A stretch of DNA of 14,379 bases. It comes from Bacteroidales bacterium GP4. GTDB lineage: Bacteria > Bacteroidota > Bacteroidia > Bacteroidales > Muribaculaceae. The DNA lies in contig DAAL01000023.1 of NCBI GenBank assembly GCA_001701065.1, forward strand, positions 2,391 to 16,769, read 5' to 3'. Below the pieces are notes generated by a model. That model worked only from the letters and a program-made list of their open reading frames with translations. It was not told the DNA's origin and did no database searches. Below are positions 1 through 6,523 of this stretch, piece after piece (positions within the stretch are counted from its first letter, which is position 1; every line of letters starts with the position of its first letter). Position numbers and translations under genes: made by a program.

Positions 1-1073
1 GCAGCCGCGAAATACAATATATGTTCGAAGGTATGCCAGATACCCGCAGTGGTAACTTCTCCATGAGTATCATTTCTATCGGTAGTGCTTTCGAACGCCC
101 CAGCGCCGGTGACGGTTACCATTCCGGTACATTCGAACGTTTCCGCCGCAACCTTGACGTCATCCGTGACCGTGTGGAATCCCAATTCCTCGGTGCACAG
201 TATCCGCAAGGCAGCACTCTTGCCGGAAAGACATTCGATCCGGCAAACGGCACAATCAGCAAGCACTCACCGGATGTCATGATCCCTGCCTTCCTCGCCG
301 CCTACACCGGAAAGAGCGCTCGGAACTCTGCTCTCGACTTCTTTCCCAGCCTGTTCTCCATGATGCCGAACTGGCGTATCACCTACACAGGACTTACCAA
401 GATAGCCTGGTTCAAAAAGAACTTCCGCAGTGTCAATCTGAATCATGCCTATCGCAGCACCTACAGCGTCGGCAGCTACAACACTTTCCAGAGTTTCATG
501 AGCTATATGGGGGATATAGGCTTTGTAGAAGATGTGCAATCAGGAAATCCTATCCCTTCATCGCGCTTCGACATCAGCATGGTATCCATTAATGAGCAAT
601 TCTCCCCCCTTATCGGTATGGATGCCACCCTCAAAAACGGACTTACCGCCAAAGTGGAATATAAAACCAGCCGTATATTAAATCTCAGTATGAGTGCTTG
701 TCAGCTGGTAGAAACCGCTTCCCGCGATTTCGTTATCGGTTTGGGATATAAGATTGTAAACTTCAATTTATTCAGTGGCCGGAATGTAAAAGACAGCAAG
801 AATCGTGTCAGCCATGACCTTGCTCTCCGTGCAGATATTTCATTCCGCAACCAATCCGCCCTCTGCCGGGACATCCAGCAAGGTTTTGCACAAGCTACCA
901 ATGGCAACAAAGCTCTGAAAATATCATGTTCGGCAGACTACACCCTGAGTCGCTTGTTAACCCTGCGCCTCTACTATGACCGCCAACAGAATACTCCGTT
1001 AGTGTCCTCCAGCTCATATCCGGTAGTCAGTGCCGACTTTGGTTTCAGCATGAAATTCTCTCTCACGCGGTAA
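1..1073 (+). CDS. sprA: C-terminal part of SprA/Sov, type IX secretion outer-membrane translocon (5' end outside window)
   Basis: The reading frame is open to the window edge (it enters at base 3), so the first Met visible at 21 is internal and only about 356 C-terminal residues are seen. The family is a giant protein of about 2,400 residues that forms the outer-membrane channel of the Bacteroidota type IX secretion system and exports proteins carrying a C-terminal sorting domain. The visible part alternates short strand-like stretches with aromatic and basic residues and ends in LRLYYDRQQNTPLVSSSSYP, then DFGFSMKFSLTR at the C-terminus. The closing 'NTPLVSSSxYP...FGxSMKFSLTR' block is what I recognise as the end of SprA, and the terminal Arg/aromatic pattern suits an outer-membrane barrel. 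Recognition is from memory of the family. The stop is at 1071-1073 and the next gene has its own promoter. Confidence 0.85.
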   Translation, partial: SREIQYMFEGMPDTRSGNFSMSIISIGSAFERPSAGDGYHSGTFERFRRNLDVIRDRVESQFLGAQYPQGSTLAGKTFDPANGTISKHSPDVMIPAFLAAYTGKSARNSALDFFPSLFSMMPNWRITYTGLTKIAWFKKNFRSVNLNHAYRSTYSVGSYNTFQSFMSYMGDIGFVEDVQSGNPIPSSRFDISMVSINEQFSPLIGMDATLKNGLTAKVEYKTSRILNLSMSACQLVETASRDFVIGLGYKIVNFNLFSGRNVKDSKNRVSHDLALRADISFRNQSALCRDIQQGFAQATNGNKALKISCSADYTLSRLLTLRLYYDRQQNTPLVSSSSYPVVSADFGFSMKFSLTR

Positions 1074-1112
1074 ATATACTCGACTATTAAGGAGCAATTC
1101 AAGGGAAAGTCC

Positions 1113-1120
1113 TATCTTTG
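1113..1120 (+). promoter_or_regulatory. Bacteroides-type -7 box (TATCTTTG) for the DUF3843-like gene
   Basis: TATCTTTG is an exact match to the Bacteroides sigma-ABfr -7 consensus TAnnTTTG and lies 20 bp before the ATG at 1141, implying a leader of about 15 nt. I see no good TTTG at the -33 position, so assignment rests on the -7 box alone. It separates this gene transcriptionally from sprA. Confidence 0.6.
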
Positions 1121-1140
1121 TGAGATAAACAACAAGCAAT

Positions 1141-2142
1141 ATGAAACAAGCAAGAATTTACATGAAGCGTTGGTTAGGAATTAACGAACGCAGTAAACAG
1201 CTCTCGACCGACACCTGGTATTTGAACTTTGCCAATCAACTACTATCTTTGATCGATGAATCCCCTTTATACAGTAAAAAGTTTGAAGCAGAGAAAGTAG
1301 ATGCTGCCCTTTCATTGGCTATTTATCTGCAAGACGCCATCGCCCAGTCCGGTGGTTGGAAAGAGTTTTCCAATGCCTATTACGGATTGTACAAGTCCTA
1401 TCTTCCTTTCTATACGCTGACCGACGAGTATCTTCCCGACGAAATCAATGTAGAGGATATCTCATTCATTCAGTGGACGCTCCTCTCCCGCTATGCCATC
1501 TTCGAAGAGGACGAAGTTATTATCCAGAATCCTCATGATTCTGACCTGATAGAATTCAGCCAAAAGGTATATGATGTGATGGATACCGCCTTTGAAGAAG
1601 CTCCCATCTGCGATGAGCCGTCTTCTCCCATTTGGGTAATGGGACTTGATTTACTGGAAATGCCATTAGTACCACTTCCCGAAATCACTCCCGGAATGAC
1701 ACTTAAAAAAGATGTGGAGAACTGCTTGTCATACAGCAAAGGAGAACCACTGCTTTATTTTACCACCTACGATGAATTACGCCGTTTCTTTGTGGAAGAA
1801 CTAAAATGGGAAGATAAAAATGAAAGTCTGTTACCAGAATTAAGAGATGAAAGAAACTTTGTGATCTATGCCAATGCCAAAGGTATGCTGATAGCCTCTA
1901 ATGTTTCTTATTGCTTCTGCGATCCACGCAATCCGACTTATAATGCAGAAAAGGCAGCTGCCAAAGGATACAAATTATTCACTTATCCGGGTACCTGCCC
2001 CTTTGATCTCCTGAAGTATGGTATGGCAAAAGGGCTGCTTCCTGATATGCAACTTCCCTTCCCTGGTGGAAAAGAAGTATTGCACGATAATTGGGACTTC
2101 ATTGCACGATATTTCTTGTGTGAGTATTACGAAGGAGAGTGA
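1141..2142 (+). CDS. Uncharacterised protein, probably DUF3843 family
   Basis: A 333-residue acidic protein with no signal peptide and no membrane segment, hence probably cytoplasmic. It begins MKQARIYMKRWLG; Met8 is an alternative start, but the first ATG suits the short leader from the -7 box at 1113. The N-terminal half is helical in character and aromatic-rich (about residues 20-115), followed by an acidic linker (about 120-165). The C-terminal part (about 185-333) has a mixed alpha/beta look with conserved-looking FVIYANAKGMLIASN, YCFCDPRNPTYNA and FTYPGTCPFDLLKYG segments. The layout and the MKxARIYMKRWLG opening resemble the Bacteroidales DUF3843 proteins as I remember them. No catalytic motif is recognisable and I propose no function. 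It lies between sprA and a convergent peptidase gene and appears monocistronic. Confidence 0.7.
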   Translation: MKQARIYMKRWLGINERSKQLSTDTWYLNFANQLLSLIDESPLYSKKFEAEKVDAALSLAIYLQDAIAQSGGWKEFSNAYYGLYKSYLPFYTLTDEYLPDEINVEDISFIQWTLLSRYAIFEEDEVIIQNPHDSDLIEFSQKVYDVMDTAFEEAPICDEPSSPIWVMGLDLLEMPLVPLPEITPGMTLKKDVENCLSYSKGEPLLYFTTYDELRRFFVEELKWEDKNESLLPELRDERNFVIYANAKGMLIASNVSYCFCDPRNPTYNAEKAAAKGYKLFTYPGTCPFDLLKYGMAKGLLPDMQLPFPGGKEVLHDNWDFIARYFLCEYYEGE

Positions 2143-2147
2143 AAATA

Positions 2148-2218
2148 AGTGATTAGTTGTTAGTGATAAATTGTAAGCATAACATTAATCACTTATCACT
2201 AACAACTAATCATTATTT
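2148..2218. repeat. Heptad-phased inverted repeat between convergent genes
   Basis: TGATTAGTTGTTAGTGATAA (2150-2169) is perfectly complementary to TTATCACTAACAACTAATCA (2193-2212), a 20-bp stem with a 23-nt loop; with one bulged G the stem extends five more pairs (2144-2148 with 2213-2217). Both arms also read as degenerate 7-mers: AGTGATT, AGTTGTT, AGTGATA, AATTGTA on the left and ATTAATC, ACTTATC, ACTAACA, ACTAATC, ATTATTT on the right. The last 7-mer ends at 2218, immediately before the stop codon of the minus-strand peptidase gene. It could fold in transcripts from either side and act as a shared transcript end, although there is no long T-tract. Confidence 0.8.
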
Positions 2219-3379
2219 CTACATTTCTATAATCTCTTCCTTGCACAGTGTCAACTTCTCTACCCCGTCTGCCGTCACTACCCATGAGTTTTCAATACCC
2301 AGGGGGCCGACACCCGGCAATACGATTTTGGGTTCGAGGGCAAATACCATACCCGGTTCTAATTCCTGCTTCATACGCGGAGCCAGTACAGGAGCTTCGT
2401 TGATTTCCAAGCCAATGCCATGACCAATAAATTTCGCCTTCTGTCCTACTCCCATAAAGTAATCGGCAAATCCGGCTTTCGTTACGATATCAATAGCTGT
2501 ATTATAGAGATCTTCGCAAACAGCACCCGGTTTTGCCTTTTCAATCACAGCTGCCTGTACATCCAGACATGTTTGATGCGCAGCATAAGCCTTCTCCGGT
2601 AACTTACCGATAGAGAATACTCGGCTCATATCACCCATGTATCCATAGAAGTTTCCACCCATATCAACCATAAAACTCTGACCGGGTTGTAACAGTGCAC
2701 CATTTGCACCGATAGGTATAGACGGATCAAGTCCTTCACCACCTAAAGCAAAGTCATAAGGTGCAGGAGCAGTGGCATTATCTCCCGCCAGCAAGCTACC
2801 CATAAATATCTCCATACTCTGACCAAATGTACGGAAAATACCCAGACAACCTTCCAAACGCATCAAGCGTTCTATTTCAATAGACAACTGACGATCTGTC
2901 ATTCCCGGTCGATACACAGAAGGAATCTGTTCATAAGCCTTCGTATGAGCAATACCCGAACGACGGAACATTTCAATTTCAATATTTGTCTTTACACTAC
3001 GTGCCTTACGGATCAGGGGAGTACCATTCACAACAGTAGTTTCTGGGAAGCAAGCTGCCAGACGGGTATACTCCGTATAAGAAAGTTCGTCTCCCTCCAA
3101 CATCAATTTCGCAGGCAAAGGTAGACCGCACTCTTTCAATAAATCGGGCAATTGTTCCGGCTTACGGATAGAATGTATATGTTCTCCTTCAATATTATTA
3201 GGACGTTTGATAAATAAGCGTGCCGGAGCATTCAATGGTAAATACAGATAGCCGCTGACAACGCGTCCGTACGTATAAATCAAGTTTACATTGCAAGTGA
3301 TAAGAGCGGCATCAATCTCTTGTTGAGCCATCAAGACACGTATCTTATCGCGTCTTAATTTTAGTTCCGGTTGTAACAT
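2219..3379 (-). CDS. M24-family metallopeptidase (Xaa-Pro aminopeptidase/dipeptidase-like)
   Basis: A 386-residue cytoplasmic protein with the two-domain 'pita-bread' layout: an N-terminal creatinase/prolidase-like domain (about 1-130) and a C-terminal M24 catalytic domain (about 135-380). The five metal ligands of the dinuclear centre are in the expected order: Asp239 (FMVDMGG), Asp250 (MGDMSR), His320 (IGHGIGLE), Glu349 (FALEPK) and Glu363 (GIENS). Such enzymes remove residues next to proline from peptides, which fits an amino-acid- and peptide-using gut anaerobe. The length suits the prolidase / short Xaa-Pro aminopeptidase group and is too long for methionine aminopeptidase. The start at 3379 is supported by a -7 box about 30 bp upstream. 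Exact substrate (dipeptide versus longer peptide) cannot be told from sequence. Confidence 0.88.
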   Translation of the reverse strand: MLQPELKLRRDKIRVLMAQQEIDAALITCNVNLIYTYGRVVSGYLYLPLNAPARLFIKRPNNIEGEHIHSIRKPEQLPDLLKECGLPLPAKLMLEGDELSYTEYTRLAACFPETTVVNGTPLIRKARSVKTNIEIEMFRRSGIAHTKAYEQIPSVYRPGMTDRQLSIEIERLMRLEGCLGIFRTFGQSMEIFMGSLLAGDNATAPAPYDFALGGEGLDPSIPIGANGALLQPGQSFMVDMGGNFYGYMGDMSRVFSIGKLPEKAYAAHQTCLDVQAAVIEKAKPGAVCEDLYNTAIDIVTKAGFADYFMGVGQKAKFIGHGIGLEINEAPVLAPRMKQELEPGMVFALEPKIVLPGVGPLGIENSWVVTADGVEKLTLCKEEIIEM

Positions 3380-3408
3380 CTCTTTGTTATTTAATGATTT
3401 TCCGGGTG

Positions 3409-3416
3409 CAAAGGTA
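3409..3416 (-). promoter_or_regulatory. Bacteroides-type -7 box for the M24 peptidase gene
   Basis: On the minus strand this reads TACCTTTG, an exact fit to TAnnTTTG, giving a leader of about 25 nt before the ATG at 3379. No clear -33 TTTG is seen; the -33 position falls inside the 7-bp-period repeat that starts at 3426. Confidence 0.6.
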
Positions 3417-3425
3417 ATAATTTTG

Positions 3426-3460
3426 GTATTAAGTACGAGGTATTAAGTATTAAGTTTGAC
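3426..3460. repeat. Degenerate heptanucleotide tandem repeat upstream of the M24 gene
   Basis: Five consecutive 7-mers can be read: GTATTAA, GTACGAG, GTATTAA, GTATTAA, GTTTGAC. Three are identical and the rest share the first two or three bases. The array covers where the -33 region of the minus-strand peptidase promoter should lie. Its unit differs from the AGTgaTT-type unit in the repeat downstream of the same gene. Confidence 0.7.
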
Positions 3461-3509
3461 TGATAGTTGCGCTGTAGAAGTGAATATACCTAATTGTTGG
3501 TATGCCTAT

Positions 3510-3550
3510 AAAAAAAGTACTGCCCTACACCTTCACAGGCAGGACAGCAC
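3510..3550 (-). terminator. Intrinsic terminator of the glutamate dehydrogenase gene
   Basis: On the minus strand GTGCTGTCCT (3550-3541) pairs with AGGGCAGTAC (3526-3517), ten pairs including two G-U, and is followed by seven T. The intervening bases can form a small inner CCT/AGG stem. It begins 40 bp past the stop codon, on the correct strand. Confidence 0.85.
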
Positions 3551-3589
3551 AAACCACAAATACAAATACAACTAAACAAAGTTTCTCTC

Positions 3590-4927
3590 TTAGATAATAC
3601 CTTGTCCCATCATGGCATGAGCCACCTTCATGAAGCCGGCTATGTTAGCGCCCTTCATGTAATTGATGTAACCGTCAGGTTCTGTGCCGTATTTCACACA
3701 TTGCTCATGGATGTCATGCATGATACCGTGCAGCTTCTCGTCCACTTCCTGTTCGCTCCAGGTCAGATGCATGGCATTCTGGCTCATCTCAAGACCTGAT
3801 GTCGCAACACCGCCGGCGTTGACAGCCTTGCCGGGAGCATAGTTGGTGCGGGTTTCCACAAAGTGGTCGATAGCCTCGGGAGTACAGCCCATGTTGGAGA
3901 CTTCGGCTACAAGGCTCACCTTGTTGTCAACAAGCTGCTTGGCATCGTCGCCGTTAAGCTCGTTCTGAGTAGCGCAGGGCAATGCTATGTCCACCTTCTG
4001 TTCCCAAGGTTTGCGTCCGGGGAAGAAAGTTGCGTTGGGATATTTCTCCACATAAGGCTCAACCACGTCATTGCCCGATGCACGCAATTCAAGCATGTAG
4101 TCGATTTTATCGCCCGAAATTCCGTCAGGATCATAAACATATCCGTCAGGACCGGAGATGGTGACTACCTTGGCACCGAGTTCGGTAGCTTTAAGGGCTG
4201 CGCCCCATGCTACGTTGCCGAAACCTGATATAGCCACAGTCTTGCCTTCAATAGTCTCGCCCTTACGTGCAAGCATATCGCTTACAAAGTAGATGGCACC
4301 GTAACCGGTAGCTTCAGGACGGATGCGCGAACCGCCGAATTCAAGTCCCTTGCCGGTAAATGTTCCGGTGTGCTCGTCCATCAATTTCTTATACATTCCG
4401 AACATATATCCCACCTCACGGCCGCCTACACCTATGTCGCCGGCGGGAACATCGCGGTCAGGACCGAGATTCTTCCACAATCCGAGGATAAACGCCTGAC
4501 AGAAACGCATGATTTCACGATCGCTCTTTCCTCTCGGCGAGAAATCGGAACCGCCTTTACCTCCGCCCATGGGAAGTGTGGTCAATGCATTCTTGAATGT
4601 CTGCTCGAAGCCTAAGAATTTCAAAATAGAAAGGTTAACTGAAGCATGGAACCTTATGCCGCCCTTGTACGGGCCGATGGCATTGTTGAATTGCACGCGA
4701 TAACCAAGGTTGGTCTGGACTTCGCCTTTATCGTCAATCCATGTAACACGGAAAGTTACGATTTTATCCGGTTCAACCATACGTTCTATAATCCGCGCCT
4801 TTTCAAATTCAGGATGCTTGTTATAAACGTCATTAACTGAAAGAAGTACTTCTTTCACAGCCTGGAGATATTCCTTCTCTCCCGGGTGTTTTGCCTCAAG
4901 GGCAGTCATGATATTGTTAATATCCAT
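3590..4927 (-). CDS. gdhA: Glutamate dehydrogenase, probably NADP-specific
   Basis: A 445-residue protein, the usual length of the hexameric bacterial enzyme, which interconverts 2-oxoglutarate plus ammonium and glutamate; in Bacteroidales it is a main route of ammonia assimilation. The N-terminal substrate domain holds the KGGIRFH motif (88-94), the catalytic lysine in PMGGGKGG (Lys124) and PAGDIGVGGREVGY with Asp164. The dinucleotide domain starts around 205 with the GFGNVA glycine turn (235-240) and the strand end VVTISGPDG (254-262), where Ser rather than Asp/Glu favours NADP(H). A C-terminal NAGGVATSGLEMSQN block (from about 377) is the family's final signature. It has its own -7 box and terminator, so it is monocistronic. 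Third-position G/C is clearly higher than in the restriction-modification genes beside it. Confidence 0.95.
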   Translation of the reverse strand: MDINNIMTALEAKHPGEKEYLQAVKEVLLSVNDVYNKHPEFEKARIIERMVEPDKIVTFRVTWIDDKGEVQTNLGYRVQFNNAIGPYKGGIRFHASVNLSILKFLGFEQTFKNALTTLPMGGGKGGSDFSPRGKSDREIMRFCQAFILGLWKNLGPDRDVPAGDIGVGGREVGYMFGMYKKLMDEHTGTFTGKGLEFGGSRIRPEATGYGAIYFVSDMLARKGETIEGKTVAISGFGNVAWGAALKATELGAKVVTISGPDGYVYDPDGISGDKIDYMLELRASGNDVVEPYVEKYPNATFFPGRKPWEQKVDIALPCATQNELNGDDAKQLVDNKVSLVAEVSNMGCTPEAIDHFVETRTNYAPGKAVNAGGVATSGLEMSQNAMHLTWSEQEVDEKLHGIMHDIHEQCVKYGTEPDGYINYMKGANIAGFMKVAHAMMGQGII

Positions 4928-4963
4928 ATCTTAATTAACTTAAAAGATGAATTTATTATGTCG

Positions 4964-4971
4964 CAAATATA
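4964..4971 (-). promoter_or_regulatory. Bacteroides-type -7 box for gdhA
   Basis: The minus strand reads TATATTTG, matching TAnnTTTG, 36 bp upstream of the gdhA ATG (leader about 30 nt). The -33 element is weak; TTG at 4997-4995 is the nearest candidate but at a slightly long spacing. Confidence 0.55.
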
Positions 4972-5057
4972 GGATTAAATTTTGAAAGTAGCATCAATTT
5001 TTTCATGATTTTTTCCTGCTTTTTGACATTATTTTATCGCACTATTCTGACCGAAAA

Positions 5058-5176
5058 GTTTCGCTATGTTATAAAAAAGTAGTAGATTTGCAGTAATAAA
5101 CTTGTTTAACACCCTCTTAATTCATTTATCATGGTAATAAACCGTTGGCAAAGTGTATTTTTATTCATTGCGGGAG
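5058..5176 (+). repeat. Left copy of the 119-bp direct repeat (target duplication)
   Basis: Identical to 7449-7567 except T5169 versus C7560 (118/119; the first 111 bp are exact). It contains the DUF4293 promoter, leader and first 15 codons. Homology stops abruptly at both ends: 5057 and 7448 differ, and from 5177 the left copy departs from the DUF4293 coding sequence. The repeat marks the left boundary of the inserted restriction-modification unit. Confidence 0.95.
5083..5090 (+). promoter_or_regulatory. Duplicated DUF4293 promoter, now upstream of the methyltransferase gene
   Basis: TAGATTTG fits TAnnTTTG. The repeat begins at 5058, almost exactly at the expected -33 region (GTTTCG at 5058-5063), so the duplication captured a complete core promoter. 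Transcription from about 5097 would run through the 16-codon DUF4293 fragment into the methyltransferase gene at 5199. The 22 bp of unique DNA before that gene holds no other promoter-like sequence. Confidence 0.6.
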
Positions 5177-5181
5177 CATAA
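5131..5181 (+). pseudogene. 5' fragment of the DUF4293 gene, truncated by the insertion
   Basis: Encodes MVINRWQSVFLFIAG exactly as in the intact gene at 7522, then one divergent codon (Ala) and TAA at 5179-5181. The reading frame is lost precisely where the direct repeat ends. The fragment ends 17 nt before the methyltransferase ATG, so its translation could couple to, or serve as a leader for, that gene. Confidence 0.9.
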
Positions 5182-5198
5182 AATAATCTTATATCATA

Positions 5199-6221
5199 AT
5201 GATGAAACTGATTAGTCTTTTTTCCGGTGCCGGTGGATTGGATCTGGGTTTTCACAAAGCCGGATTCATAACTGTTACCGCAAATGAGTTTGATTCCAAG
5301 ATTTGTCCTACTTACAGGGCAAATTTTCCCGACGTGAATCTGATAGAAGGAGATATCCGTAATATCCCTTCATCGGAATTTCCCGACGATGCCATGGGTA
5401 TAATAGGCGGCCCTCCCTGCCAGTCATGGAGCGAAGCCGGATCTTTGAAAGGTATAGAGGATGCACGAGGACAGCTTTTTTATGAATATATACGTATATT
5501 GCGCGATAAACAGCCATTGTTTTTTGTAGCGGAAAACGTGTCAGGAATGCTGGCAAAACGTCATTCCGAAGCCGTGACAGGTTTCATGAAAATGTTTGAC
5601 GACGCCGGATATGACGTTAATCTGAAGATGTTGAACGCCAATGATTACGATGTGCCGGAGGACCGTGACCGTGTGTTTTATATCGGATTCCGCAAGGACC
5701 TTAATATACATGATTTCCGATATCCCACGCCTTTGAGGCATAAACCTACTTTGCGAGAAAGCATCTGGGACTTGCAGTATTCAGCGATTCCTGCGCGCGA
5801 AAAGAACAAGACCAACGGGGATGCCTGCGCAGTTCCCAATAATGAATATTTCACAGGGACATATTCTCCCATATTCATGTCGCGCAACAGAGTGCGGTCA
5901 TGGGATGAACCGGGTTTCACCGTCCAAGCCAGCGGAAGACAGTGCCAATTGCACCCTCAAGCCCCAAAGATGATTAAGGTTGAAAAAAACCTTCAGAAGT
6001 TTGTGGAAGGAAGCGAACATCTTTACCGCAGAATGACTGTCCGAGAAGTTGCGCGTGTACAAAGCTTCCCCGATGATTTCAAATTCATATACGATGATGT
6101 AAACTATGCCTACAAAATGATTGGCAACGCCGTCCCTGTCAATTTGGCTTACCATGTAGCGTTACAGATTAAGAGAACATTGACTGAGAGACAACTTTCC
6201 TTATTTGACCTTCCGGATTAG
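5199..6221 (+). CDS. DNA (cytosine-5-)-methyltransferase, HaeIII-like (predicted GGCC)
   Basis: A 340-residue C5-cytosine methyltransferase of a type II system. Motifs appear in canonical order: [13 protein letters not shown] (7-18), AdoMet binding; [10 protein letters not shown] with catalytic Cys74; VI, ENV (112-114); [12 protein letters not shown] (153-160), with Glu-Asp where Gln is usual; the target-recognition region (about 205-275); and X, GNAVPVN (309-315). From memory, the whole chain, including the recognition region ([39 protein letters not shown]), closely follows M.HaeIII, so I predict methylation of the inner cytosine of GGCC. The C-terminal tail (about 325-340) is extra. ATGs at 5199 and 5202 are both usable; the second aligns with the M.HaeIII start. 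It protects host DNA from the nuclease encoded downstream and is probably transcribed from the duplicated DUF4293 promoter. Confidence 0.95.
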   Translation: MMKLISLFSGAGGLDLGFHKAGFITVTANEFDSKICPTYRANFPDVNLIEGDIRNIPSSEFPDDAMGIIGGPPCQSWSEAGSLKGIEDARGQLFYEYIRILRDKQPLFFVAENVSGMLAKRHSEAVTGFMKMFDDAGYDVNLKMLNANDYDVPEDRDRVFYIGFRKDLNIHDFRYPTPLRHKPTLRESIWDLQYSAIPAREKNKTNGDACAVPNNEYFTGTYSPIFMSRNRVRSWDEPGFTVQASGRQCQLHPQAPKMIKVEKNLQKFVEGSEHLYRRMTVREVARVQSFPDDFKFIYDDVNYAYKMIGNAVPVNLAYHVALQIKRTLTERQLSLFDLPD

Positions 6222-6265
6222 TATAATCTTTTGAATCAGTAATCAACCGATTCCATATATTGCTT

Positions 6266-6302
6266 GTTGTAGACAATAGTCCGTTGCACGATTGTCTACA
6301 AC
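6266..6302. promoter_or_regulatory. Two operator palindromes (C-box-like) for the regulator-nuclease operon
   Basis: GTTGTAGACAAT (6266-6277) and ATTGTCTACAAC (6291-6302) form a perfect 12-bp inverted repeat with a 13-bp spacer. Each arm is itself a palindrome around a 2-bp centre, TTGT-AG-ACAA (6267-6276) and TTGT-CT-ACAA (6292-6301), with centres 25 bp apart. This is what two adjacent dimer sites for a small HTH protein look like. The upstream site lies before the likely -33 element; the downstream site lies between -33 and -7. By analogy with C-protein systems the upstream site may activate and the downstream site repress. No T-run follows, so this is not an intrinsic terminator. Confidence 0.75.
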
Positions 6303-6314
6303 CACCTAAATTTG
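6284..6314 (+). promoter_or_regulatory. Promoter of the regulator-nuclease operon, probably leaderless
   Basis: TAAATTTG (6307-6314) matches TAnnTTTG exactly. TTG at 6284-6286 sits 20 bp upstream as a -33 element (GTTG versus consensus TTTG). The ATG of the regulator is at 6322, seven bases past the -7 box, so transcription should start at or within a few bases of the start codon, giving a leaderless or nearly leaderless mRNA, as reported for several C-protein genes. Confidence 0.65.
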
Positions 6315-6321
6315 CAATATT

Positions 6322-6522
6322 ATGGACATAAATGAACTATTTGGTAAAAATGTGATGGAGAGAAGAATCTCTCTAAAGATGTCACAGGAAGCATTAGCCA
6401 ATATGGCTGATATCGACAGGACATATTTACCTGACATTGAGAAGGGCAGGAGAAATGTGTCATTAAAAATTGCTGATAAAATAGCAAAAGCGTTAAACGT
6501 TCCACTCAAAGATTTATTATAA
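6322..6522 (+). CDS. C-protein-like XRE-family HTH regulator of the restriction-modification unit
   Basis: A 66-residue, essentially single-domain helix-turn-helix protein. Residues 20-47 (SQEALANMADIDRTYLPDIE, then KGRRNVSL) match the pattern of controller proteins of type II systems, in which IDRTY-x2-DIE-(R/K)G-x-RN-(I/V)SL spans the recognition helix and following turn. Such proteins are dimers that bind operators in their own promoter and time nuclease expression so that methylation comes first. Support here: it directly precedes the nuclease gene (one base between stop and ATG, so translation is probably coupled), and two palindromic sites lie in its promoter. A plain autorepressor, rather than an activator-repressor, is equally possible from sequence. 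Confidence 0.88.
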   Translation: MDINELFGKNVMERRISLKMSQEALANMADIDRTYLPDIEKGRRNVSLKIADKIAKALNVPLKDLL

Positions 6523-6523
6523 T

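Noticed and set aside
3380..3589. A possible assembly junction or lineage switch between the left 3.4 kb and the gdhA side.
   Set aside because: Gene style and repeats seem to change here, but the region is ordinary intergenic DNA with a sensible promoter and terminator, and base composition does not jump; I see no direct sign of a join.
3863..4228. Plus-strand open frame opposite gdhA.
   Set aside because: Antisense shadow of a highly conserved gene, with no promoter or recognisable protein features.
6266..6302. The 12-bp inverted repeat after the methyltransferase gene as an intrinsic terminator.
   Set aside because: No T-run follows it, each arm is separately palindromic, and it lies at the promoter of the next gene; operators explain it better.
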